A DNA stretch of 51,274 bases from Parasulfuritortus cantonensis. GTDB lineage: Bacteria; Pseudomonadota; Gammaproteobacteria; Burkholderiales; Thiobacillaceae. This document shows positions 43,307 to 50,811 of the stretch, piece by piece (the first letter of the stretch is position 1; every line of letters starts with the position of its first letter). The notes beneath the pieces are model-generated. The model was given only the letters and a program-made list of their open reading frames with translations, had not been told where the DNA came from and searched no databases. The DNA lies in assembly GCF_004337445.1 (NCBI RefSeq), contig NZ_SJZB01000034.1, forward strand, positions 1-51,274. Direction: 5' to 3'. The position numbers were made by a program, and so were the translations under genes.

Positions 43307-44777
43307 TCAATTGGGGCCGATACAGATGTTGACTCCGCGTGACTGCGTGCAGTTAAAGGCCCGAGCCGTCAGTGGGCGAATTCTCGCCATATCGGTGTTG
43401 TCCAACACTAATACGTTCGCAGTCTGAAGAATGCGTTTAAGTCGTTCGCGATTTGCCGGCCAATACCTACTTTTGTCCGAGGTGGACTGCGCAGGAAGCC
43501 GGTCGACGACGAACGCATTGTAACCAGCGAAGGCTTGGTGAAACGGAAGGCTCGTTAGGGTCACGGAGCGGCGGTCAATGCTTTTCGCGGCCGCGAATAC
43601 GACACTTCCCTGGCTAAAGTTCATCTTCGAAATGTCTGTAACTACTCTCACGTAGGGGGCGATAGTCAGAATTCCAAGAATGCCAAGGACGAAGAATTTG
43701 GTGGTGGATTTTTGGGCATGGATATAGATGATCAGCATGCCGATTATTACTAAAAGAAAACGCCGAAATATCTTGGCGTGAGCATGACAAGGAGGTGGGG
43801 TGGCAAAAATGTATATTTTACTAATGGAAAAAGATACAGAAAAAGCATTCCATATCTCGCCACTGAGCTATTATCGAGCTTTTGAGAGGTGATGTCCGAC
43901 AGGGGGCGAGGGTAAACGGCGCCGTAGCGCCAGCAGGTAACGTAAAATGCGACATAAAGGGATGTTGGGACGACAAATAGAAGGATGTTTTTAAGTGTCG
44001 GGTGGTATAGGAAGGTCGTGAAATAGAAGAAATATAACAGATAGCCTGCACAAAATAGCAAAGCTGAGAAAAAAAGCGCCACAGATAGGCGTCTTCTGCC
44101 ACGGAGTAGGAGGTGAAGGGCGGCAAGTAAAGAGAAATATATAAACTCTTCGCGGGTACATGCGAGGGCAAGAAAGATTAAAAATACGGCTTTAGCGTTT
44201 AATTCCCATTCTATAAAAGCAAACAATATCAGGGTGAAACTAATTAATAGAACATATACTCGTAGATCGTAATTTGCAAATTCTAAAAACCTGGAAGCAG
44301 AATTATTGTGGCAAAACTTGTTAGTGTTTTTGCGTGGTCCGTGTGGCGGACGAATAGTGATAAGGCCAACAGAATCGCGGCAGCGGCGGCTCCGGCGAAC
44401 AGGGTGGCGACCAGAGGCTCGCCACCTAACTGATAAAGCGCGGATATGGGATATGTGATTGGTGAGAAATGGATGTCGGAAAATATATTTGGGTAGCCGT
44501 CGGTACCGGAGAATCCATAAGCATTAAAGCCTTCCGGATTTATATTGATAGTTCCAGTGTTGTTTGAACTGGTCTTTAGAATATATCCGGAAAGGTAGTA
44601 CTGGAAATCCCTAGTGTGAAATCCGAGGTGGTTGCGTTTGAAGTAGTAATAAAGTAGAGACGCAATGACCAATATTGCGAACACAATGACGTTGTGCCGT
44701 TGTTGGGTTAAGACATTGCGTAGGCTTGTTGACATTTTTGGATCGATCAAGCGCGCTGCGATGATGGAAGGGGGCAC
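43307..44777 (-). pseudogene. DUF2079/GT-C-like membrane glycosyltransferase gene with two frameshifts
   Basis: Three consecutive open segments in three frames read as one protein of about 490 residues. Segment 1 (44777-44283) ends TIILLPGF-stop. Segment 2 is open from about 44298 (SRFLEFANYDLRVYVLL) to 43750. Segment 3 is open from about 43765 (FRRFLLVIIGMLIIYIHAQ) to 43307. Both breaks are the equivalent of losing one base, and both lie by runs of T. HFSPITYPISALYQLGG and ACTREEFIYFSLLAALHLLLRGRRRL recall DUF2079 membrane proteins. It follows dprE2 in the operon, the place of the arabinosyltransferase aftA in mycobacteria. Sequencing error at homopolymers is a real alternative to true decay. 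The GTG start is tentative (ATG at 44735). Confidence 0.75.
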
Positions 44778-44808
44778 CCAAGGCGCGATTGGTAAATGGC
44801 GGGATTTA

Positions 44809-45546
44809 TTACAGTGATAATTTGTTGAATATTTTGGTTGGGATGTTCGTTATGATAAACATAATTAGCCGCCAGAAAGGCGGTGCATATATCTCGGAGC
44901 GACCTTTTATGATGCTGGCATGGATGTGCTTCGCAATCACGTCCGGACCTACCCAGAGTAATCCTTTCTTGAAATGCCTCGTCATGGGTGTATCGACGAA
45001 ACCGGGCTTGATGGTCAGGACGTGGACGTTGGCTTTGGACAGGCGCTGGCGCAGCCCTTGGAGGAAGATCGACACGGCGCCCTTCGCGGCGCCATAGATG
45101 TAGTTGGACTGCCGACCCCGATCTCCTGCGACGGAACTGATCACGGCGATGGTCCCATGCTTTTGGGCCGCAAGGCGATTGGCAAGATGGGTTAGGACGG
45201 AGATGACGCTGACGGCGTTGTTGTTCAGTTCGCGATGGGCAAGTTCGAAGGAGCTTTCACAGGCCCGCTGGTCGCCTAGGGTGCCGTGCGCTACGAGGAC
45301 GATGTCAATGGCGCCGAGTTGGGCGTGTGCGTGTGCGATGGCGGCCTCATGGGTCCCGAAGGCGGTTGCGTCGAAAGGGGCTGTCTGGACAGCGGTGGCG
45401 CCGCGTACCGCGAGGTCGTCAGCAATGGCGGCCAGTCGTTCTTGGTCGCGTGCCAGAAGATATAGTTGGGCGCCCTCGGTGGCCCATAGGCGGGCGGTGG
45501 CCTCGGCGATCGCGGACGTTGCGCCGATGATTAACACTCGGTTCAT
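44809..45546 (-). CDS. dprE2: Decaprenylphospho-2-ketoribose reductase-like SDR (DprE2)
   Basis: This is a 245-residue short-chain dehydrogenase. The NADH-binding loop is IIGATSAIAEATARLW (residues 6-21). The catalytic set is Ser138 (VISSVAGDRGRQSNYIYGAAK), Tyr151 and Lys155. The GATSAIAE motif and SVAGDRGRxSNYxYGAAKG are those of DprE2, which reduces the 2-keto intermediate made by DprE1 to give the arabino configuration. The ATG overlaps the DprE1 stop by 4 bp. It probably acts as a complex with DprE1 at the cytoplasmic face. Confidence 0.9.
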   Translation of the reverse strand: MNRVLIIGATSAIAEATARLWATEGAQLYLLARDQERLAAIADDLAVRGATAVQTAPFDATAFGTHEAAIAHAHAQLGAIDIVLVAHGTLGDQRACESSFELAHRELNNNAVSVISVLTHLANRLAAQKHGTIAVISSVAGDRGRQSNYIYGAAKGAVSIFLQGLRQRLSKANVHVLTIKPGFVDTPMTRHFKKGLLWVGPDVIAKHIHASIIKGRSEIYAPPFWRLIMFIITNIPTKIFNKLSL

Positions 45547-46844
45547 TGCAGCCCTAGTCGTTTCGATTGGATGGAAGCGAATTTCCCGTGGGCATGGTAA
45601 CGGGAACGTACCTCTTCGAATTCCTGCCACTTGCGGTAGGATGTCTTGAACATGGATTCACTCATTCTGGCATCCTTTGCCAGATAGATGCGTCCACCTT
45701 GCTCAAGTACTAGGTGGTCGAGTTTCGCGAGCAGTTCGAATACGGCGGGCTCGGCTCGAAAATCTAACGCCAGCGTGTAGCCCATCATCGGAAAGGACAG
45801 AAGATTGCCGTTGGGTTTGCCAAGAAGTTTCAGTACCGCCAAGAACGATCCACGTCCGGACTCTGCAATATATTCCAATATGGTTTGTAGGCCACGGGGG
45901 CCGTTCTCGTGTGGCAGAACGAACTGGTACTGAACAAACCCGGGTTTGCCATACAGCCGATTCCAGTTGGCTAGCCTATCCAGCGGGTAGAAAAATGGCT
46001 CGAAAGCGACGTGGCGGGTCGAGCGGGCTCGCTGCGTCTTCTGATAATAAAGCGTGTTGAACGCGGCCACGGTACCGTGGTTAAGGAGGCTCGGCGGCGG
46101 ATCAATCGGCACCGGCCATGCCTGCTTCGCGTTTACCGTGAGCGGCCCGGTTTCGGCATGTTCACCGAGCATCAGCAGGGAACGTCCAAGGTGCTTGCCG
46201 CGCGCCAGACAATCGATCCACGCCACCGAATAAGTCGCGGCGCTGTTCTCCTCAAAGGCGGTTAATACGTGTTCGAGATCGCGAAGCTTGACCGTCGTCT
46301 CGATTATCTGGCTGGACGCGATCGGCAGCAGGCGCACAGTCGCGGACAAGATCATTCCCGTCAGGCCCATACCTCCGCAGGTGGCATGAAACAACTCGGG
46401 GTGCTCCGTGGGTGAAGCTATGCGTCTTTCGCCATTGCCCAACAATATCTCGACCTGGGTTACATGGTTGCAGAAACTCCCATCGGCGTGGTGGTTTTTG
46501 CCATGTACGTCGCTCGCGATTGCACCACCGACAGTTATGTAACGCGTGCCGGGGGTCACTGGAAGGAACCAGCCGCGCGGGACGAAAACCCGTAATATCT
46601 GATCCAGGGTTTGTCCGGCAGAACATGTCAACAGCCCCGTCTTGCTGTCGAATGCCAGGAAATGGTCAAGGCGACGCGTGTCCAGGATTCGCTCTGCCAA
46701 GGCACTGTCACCGTAGCTGCGGCCCAGTCCACGTACGATTAGTGGAGATGCGGAAGCGATGTCTGCCGCGCATTCGCGATGGGTGGCAGGATACAGGACA
46801 GCCGCGTTGATCCGGGGGTACCTTCCCCAGCCATGCGCCTCCAT
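45543..46844 (-). CDS. dprE1: Decaprenylphosphoryl-beta-D-ribose oxidase-like FAD enzyme (DprE1)
   Basis: This is a 433-residue FAD-linked oxidase. The PCMH-type FAD domain has VRGLGRSYGDSA and TVGGAIASDVHGKNHHADGSF (His114), both diagnostic of DprE1, and the substrate domain has GGRIYLAKDARMS (Lys390, equivalent to the essential Lys418 of the mycobacterial enzyme). The Cys387 that benzothiazinones attack in Mycobacterium is Ala359 here (MGYTLALDF). It oxidises the 2-OH of polyprenyl-phospho-ribose for DprE2 to reduce. The ATG shares its A with the TGA of the GtrA-like gene; a GTG one codon upstream is an alternative. Confidence 0.93.
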   Translation of the reverse strand: MEAHGWGRYPRINAAVLYPATHRECAADIASASPLIVRGLGRSYGDSALAERILDTRRLDHFLAFDSKTGLLTCSAGQTLDQILRVFVPRGWFLPVTPGTRYITVGGAIASDVHGKNHHADGSFCNHVTQVEILLGNGERRIASPTEHPELFHATCGGMGLTGMILSATVRLLPIASSQIIETTVKLRDLEHVLTAFEENSAATYSVAWIDCLARGKHLGRSLLMLGEHAETGPLTVNAKQAWPVPIDPPPSLLNHGTVAAFNTLYYQKTQRARSTRHVAFEPFFYPLDRLANWNRLYGKPGFVQYQFVLPHENGPRGLQTILEYIAESGRGSFLAVLKLLGKPNGNLLSFPMMGYTLALDFRAEPAVFELLAKLDHLVLEQGGRIYLAKDARMSESMFKTSYRKWQEFEEVRSRYHAHGKFASIQSKRLGLQ

Positions 46845-47272
46845 CACGTAGCCCCCGCGGCGCGAGTCTTCGAAACGAATACGAAACGCTTATCCAGACG
46901 ATACTTAATGAGATATCCGGCGGTTAGACCGATGGCGCCACCAAGGTAACGCATGGCATCCGTACCAAATAGCCGGTGAAACGCAAGTTCGGTTCCCCAA
47001 AAAATGGCTGTGGTGAACAAGCCGAGAAATGAGTAGAGGAAGAAAAGTTTGCTATCGTGCGCCAAGTTTTCTGCACTGAATTCGAAGATGTGCCGCTTCT
47101 CCAGCATGTATTTGACGGGCAAGCCAGTCGCTGTCCCGGCTAATACGGAAATTTCAATGGCCCACAAACCATGGTAAAGCCAAACAACGATTGCCTGGGT
47201 ACCGAGGTTGGCAGCCGTGGAGATGGCCGCGAATAGGGCATAGAGGAGTGCGATGGTCGTCCCTGTTTTCAT
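46844..47272 (-). CDS. GtrA-family membrane protein (candidate polyprenyl-phospho-sugar flippase)
   Basis: This is a 142-residue protein with four membrane helices. The family signature is visible in STAANLGTQAIVVWL, GTATGLPVKYMLEKRHIFEF and GYLIKYRLDKRFVF. GtrA-like proteins move or help move polyprenyl-phosphate-linked sugars across the inner membrane; the mycobacterial member Rv3789 lies directly before dprE1, exactly as here. Its ATG overlaps the stop of the UbiA-HAD gene by 4 bp and its stop overlaps the dprE1 start. Confidence 0.88.
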   Translation of the reverse strand: MKTGTTIALLYALFAAISTAANLGTQAIVVWLYHGLWAIEISVLAGTATGLPVKYMLEKRHIFEFSAENLAHDSKLFFLYSFLGLFTTAIFWGTELAFHRLFGTDAMRYLGGAIGLTAGYLIKYRLDKRFVFVSKTRAAGAT

Positions 47273-48708
47273 GCAATCACTCGGGCTAGCCCGAATACGG
47301 TGGCGAAGCCGGCAACGACAATCCAACTCGCTCGATCCTTGAGCGCAAATACGATCGGGTCGTCGTGCATCCATCCTCGGTGCGCAACGAGCCATACGCG
47401 GGAAACCCAGAACAACATCAGCGGGCAGGCCAGCCAGATCAACTGAGGGGTGTGATACAGCTCCGACGTGCGGGCATCCTGAATGTAGAGTGCTAGAACC
47501 AAAACCGATAGGTAGCCCGAGGCGACCCCCATGCTTGAGACGATTTCCAGGTCTTCATGAACATATCCACGCCCGCGTAGGCGTCCGTGCTTGCCATTAT
47601 CCCGGGCGGCCTTCAGTTCACTGAAACGTTTGACGAAGGCAAGGGACAGAAATAGGAACATCGAAAAGGATAGCAACCAAAACGTCAGTGATACCGTGAT
47701 CGCGACAGCTCCCGCGATGATTCGTAAGGTATAGAGGCCCGCAAGGGTCAGGACATCGACTGCGGCGAGTTGCTTTAGACGTAGCGAATAGGCCACGGTG
47801 AACAGGAAATAGGTCCCCAGCGCTCCTACAAAAGCCAGAGGGAGGAACAAGATAGCGAGGTAGAAGGCGGTTACCAGCAGCAGTGGCCACACCATCCAGC
47901 CGAGCGCCAAACTCAGGTCGCCGGCGGCGAAGGGGCGGCGCTGTTTGCGCGGATGATGGCGGTCATGAGCGATGTCGACGATGTCATTGAGAATGTAGAC
48001 GCTGGACGCTGTGAGGCCAAAAACAACGAATGCGAAGCAGGCATGCAGCACGGCATAGGCGTCGCCATACTGGTGTGCCGACATGAGTGGTATGAACACC
48101 AGCAGGTTCTTGACCCACTGGTGTGGGCGCATTGCTTTGGCCAAGGAGCGCAACCGTGGTGCTCGGCCGTTGCAGATGACGTTTGCGACGTTACCTTGCG
48201 CGCGCGCGCGCTTAATCAGGCCACGTGAGGCGCTGACAACAAACGCCTGATTGGCCGACTGCCAGACCGGAAGGTCAGCGGCAGAATCGCCGACATAGTC
48301 GTAACCGCGTTCGCCATGGCGTTTTACGAGGATGTCCCGCTTTTCCCTCCCCTTAATGTTGAGCCGGCCCTCAGATGCGACCACTTCATCGAACAGCCCC
48401 AGGTGCTTCGCCACGGCCTCGGCCAGGATGCGATGGCTCGCCGTGGCGAGGATCAGGTGTCTGCCGAGACGCTTCTGTTCGCGCAGCCAGTCGATGACCT
48501 CTGCGTTGTAGGGAAGCGTGGAAGGGTCAATATCAACGATTTCAGCCAGTCGTTCCTTCAACTGGGCTCGGCCGGTAGCTAGCCAACCGAGCAGCCGAAA
48601 GACACCGAGGAAGTGCTGCGTAATAAATCTACTCGCTGTTTCGAACAGGAGGTCCGTTTTGATCAACGTGCCATCCAGGTCGACCACAAGCGGCAATGCG
48701 TACCTCAT
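47269..48708 (-). CDS. HAD phosphatase fused to UbiA-family prenyltransferase (decaprenyl-phosphate phosphoribosyltransferase-like)
   Basis: This is a 479-residue bifunctional protein. Residues 1-185 form a HAD phosphatase (VVDLDGTLIKTD with Asp10/Asp12; ATASHR; YVGDSAADLP). Residues 190-479 form a nine-helix UbiA domain with RPHQWVKNLLVF and NDIVDIAHDRHHPRKQRRPF, the Asp-rich motif closest to the mycobacterial Rv3806c type that couples PRPP to decaprenyl phosphate. The HAD part could remove the 5'-phosphate of the product, a step done by a separate PAP2 protein (Rv3807c) in mycobacteria. It is the first gene of the operon. A TTG 33 bp upstream is an alternative start. Confidence 0.9.
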   Translation of the reverse strand: MRYALPLVVDLDGTLIKTDLLFETASRFITQHFLGVFRLLGWLATGRAQLKERLAEIVDIDPSTLPYNAEVIDWLREQKRLGRHLILATASHRILAEAVAKHLGLFDEVVASEGRLNIKGREKRDILVKRHGERGYDYVGDSAADLPVWQSANQAFVVSASRGLIKRARAQGNVANVICNGRAPRLRSLAKAMRPHQWVKNLLVFIPLMSAHQYGDAYAVLHACFAFVVFGLTASSVYILNDIVDIAHDRHHPRKQRRPFAAGDLSLALGWMVWPLLLVTAFYLAILFLPLAFVGALGTYFLFTVAYSLRLKQLAAVDVLTLAGLYTLRIIAGAVAITVSLTFWLLSFSMFLFLSLAFVKRFSELKAARDNGKHGRLRGRGYVHEDLEIVSSMGVASGYLSVLVLALYIQDARTSELYHTPQLIWLACPLMLFWVSRVWLVAHRGWMHDDPIVFALKDRASWIVVAGFATVFGLARVIA

Positions 48709-48837
48709 AGTATAAGAATGTGCCAAATGCTCAATCTGCAAATTCTCAGCCGATTTGACCCGAAAGGCAATTGAGATTCCCTCTATATGTCGCGGACTTC
48801 CGCGCGCGTCTCAACCGGATCGACCGTTGCATGCTCC

Positions 48838-49100
48838 CCGTCAATCGGGACAGGCCGTCTCGCCGGGCGCCGGCGGGGCGCGGAACAGGAACCAGTTGAT
48901 GTTCCAGGGCTGGATTTGCTCGCTGTCGCCGATGATCCAGGTGCGCCGGGCCAGCCACGGCTTCTGCATGACGTAGCTGCCGCTCCACTCGGTGATGCGC
49001 GGGTGGCCGTCCAGCGTGAAGTGGGCGCGCACCGTCCAGCCGTACTGGCCGCAGGCCTGCAACGGCATTTCCAGGCGGTGTTCGGGGGTTGCCAGGCCGG
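48838..49100. repeat. 263-bp direct repeat, right copy
   Basis: This copy is identical to 40664-40926. It is the native 3' end of the complete lipoprotein gene, and beyond 49100 the gene continues into unique sequence. The bases just outside the insert (ATGCTCCC before this copy, CATGCGCC after the left one) show no integrase-type core or short target duplication. Confidence 0.95.
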
Positions 49101-50304
49101 TGCGCAGGTAGATGCGCGGGCCCGGCGTGAAGGGCGGCTTCTGCGGACAATCGAGGCCGCGGCTGATGCCGCAGCGCAGGATCACCGAGAAGGGCGTCTT
49201 GTTGGCGGTGACCGTATAGACCGCCAGGTCGTAGGACACGGCGCCGATCGGCGCCGCGCCGGCGGCCTGCAGGTCGATGGCGCGCGGGAAGGTCTCCCAG
49301 CGGAAGGTGGGCTGCAGGTCGCCGGTCAACTGGACATTGCGCCGCCACCTCGGCGGCGGCGGGTATTCCGGCTGGAGGACGTAATAGGGTGCGGCGAACA
49401 GGCCGGCCTTGGCCGGCGCCTGGTCCTCGGGCGGGTAGTAGAGACGGAAGAATTCCAGCACCACGGCCTCGGCGCTCGCCTGCATGGCCTTGTCGACGGC
49501 CTCGGTGAACAGCGCCGCATCGTCCTTCAGCCAGGCCGCCGCGGTTTGCGGCGCGCTGTGCACGTCATGCCTCAACTCGTCGAGCACGGCCCCGGTCCGT
49601 GGCTCGACCGCCCGGGCGCGCACGCTGAGGGTGAGGCCGTAGGGGGTGTCGTCGCCCTTCTTGGCGCCCGGGGTGAACTTGATCTCCATGAGGGCGACTT
49701 CCAGGACCTTGTCGGCACGGCTGGCGCGATAGTCGGGCTGGGCGTCCGGGGCGGCCGGGCCGAGTGCGTCGTCGACCTCGACTTGGCGCGCCGCCGATTG
49801 CCGGCGCACTTCGGCGACCATGTGGTCGCGCAGGCGTTCCTGCAGGCGGGCCGCGCGCGTCGCCCGTTCCCAGGCGCGCGCCGACTCGTCGATGGCCGCC
49901 GCGTTCGACCCGGACGCGGCGCCGCTGGCGGCCCCGGCGATGAGGCCGACCGGCACCATGATCGGTAGCATGAGGACGGTGAGCAGCGGATCGCCGCCGG
50001 CCCCCATGGAGATGGATTCGAACGCCCCCGCGGCGGCGCCGGCCGCGGCGTCGCCCGCGGCCGCGCGGCCCTTGCCGCGCAGGTGCGGGCCGCTGCTGCC
50101 GGCCGGCTGGAAGTGGGCCGAGACCACGGCCAGGGACTCGGGGTCGAGGCGAGGCGTCTCGGCCGGGTTGCGGGTCGGGGTCGGCGTCGCGGGCAGGTTG
50201 CCGCAGCCGGCCACGGACAGGGCGAAGGCCAGGGCGAGGCAATCCGCCAGCAGGCGCCTGCCACTCCCCGCGTGGACCCGACCCGAATGCGAGCTGCGTT
50301 GCAT
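48841..50304 (-). CDS. Outer-membrane lipoprotein of unknown function
   Basis: This 487-residue protein has a signal peptide with lipobox LSVAGC near residue 34. A glycine/alanine-rich hydrophobic stretch (PLLTVLMLPIMVPVGLIAGAASGAASG), resembling glycine-zipper segments, follows. A helical region comes next, and then an extended beta-rich C-terminal half (FRWETFPRAIDLQAAG, VSYDLAVYTVTANK, WSGSYVMQKPWLARR). No family was recognised. The last 86 codons are duplicated at the left border of the insert. The gene is intact, so the insertion did not destroy its function. Confidence 0.82.
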   Translation of the reverse strand: MQRSSHSGRVHAGSGRRLLADCLALAFALSVAGCGNLPATPTPTRNPAETPRLDPESLAVVSAHFQPAGSSGPHLRGKGRAAAGDAAAGAAAGAFESISMGAGGDPLLTVLMLPIMVPVGLIAGAASGAASGSNAAAIDESARAWERATRAARLQERLRDHMVAEVRRQSAARQVEVDDALGPAAPDAQPDYRASRADKVLEVALMEIKFTPGAKKGDDTPYGLTLSVRARAVEPRTGAVLDELRHDVHSAPQTAAAWLKDDAALFTEAVDKAMQASAEAVVLEFFRLYYPPEDQAPAKAGLFAAPYYVLQPEYPPPPRWRRNVQLTGDLQPTFRWETFPRAIDLQAAGAAPIGAVSYDLAVYTVTANKTPFSVILRCGISRGLDCPQKPPFTPGPRIYLRTGLATPEHRLEMPLQACGQYGWTVRAHFTLDGHPRITEWSGSYVMQKPWLARRTWIIGDSEQIQPWNINWFLFRAPPAPGETACPD

Positions 50305-50382
50305 ATCCGCCTCCGAACACGGTGGCCGTCACTCCCATCGTAGCCGCACGGGCGGCCGTGCGACAGGAGGGCGGGCGGCGCG

Positions 50383-50790
50383 TCAGCGCGGGATCGCGCG
50401 CATCAGGTCGAGGGCGATCCGGGCCGCCTCGGCTTCCTTGCCGGCGGCGGCCCGGAGGCGTTCGCGGTCGCGCTCCAGGCAGGCGTCGACGGCGCTGTGG
50501 GAACCGGCGCCGGCAATGCAGCAGAGGACCTCGAGGTTGGCCACCTCGGCCTCCAGCGCCGCCTCGCGCCAGGCATGCGCGGCGTCGAGCACGCCCAGCC
50601 AGTTGCGCACGCGCTTGTCCTGCATCTCCTGGTCGAGCCAGGCGAGCGTCCGGGCGGTCGCCTCGTTGGCGCGCAGGAGGGCGGCCGAGCGCTCGGCCTT
50701 GTGGGCGGCCAGGCCGGCCGCCGGGCTGGCCGCCTGCGCCGCCAGGCAGGCACACAGCAGGGCGGCGGCGAGCGGGGAGGTCCTGGCCAT
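50383..50790 (-). CDS. Small secreted hypothetical protein
   Basis: This 135-residue protein has a signal peptide (MARTSPLAAALLCACLAAQA). The mature part is alanine/arginine-rich and helical, with three Cys (LEVLCCIAGAG, DACLERDR). No family is known to me. It lies between the lipoprotein gene and cheZ on the same strand. Confidence 0.6.
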   Translation of the reverse strand: MARTSPLAAALLCACLAAQAASPAAGLAAHKAERSAALLRANEATARTLAWLDQEMQDKRVRNWLGVLDAAHAWREAALEAEVANLEVLCCIAGAGSHSAVDACLERDRERLRAAAGKEAEAARIALDLMRAIPR

Positions 50791-50811
50791 CGGGGCGGTC
50801 CGGGGGCGTCC

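Larger units (their letters stand above)
40927..48837. mobile_element. GC-poor genomic insert carrying an arabinosylation gene set
   Basis: This segment of about 7.9 kb sits exactly between the two 263-bp repeats. Its base composition is clearly lower in GC than both flanks, most so from 41.47 to 44.8 kb. It encodes a DprE1/DprE2-type pathway and two GT-C glycosyltransferases, and no integrase, transposase or tRNA target. Recombination between the repeats would delete 8174 bp and restore one intact lipoprotein gene next to the symporter. The label mobile is inferred from these features; the mechanism of entry is unknown. Confidence 0.75.

Noticed and set aside
40664..49100. IS-mediated composite transposon
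   Set aside because: The repeats are part of a host lipoprotein gene and contain no transposase, and no short target-site duplication is visible.
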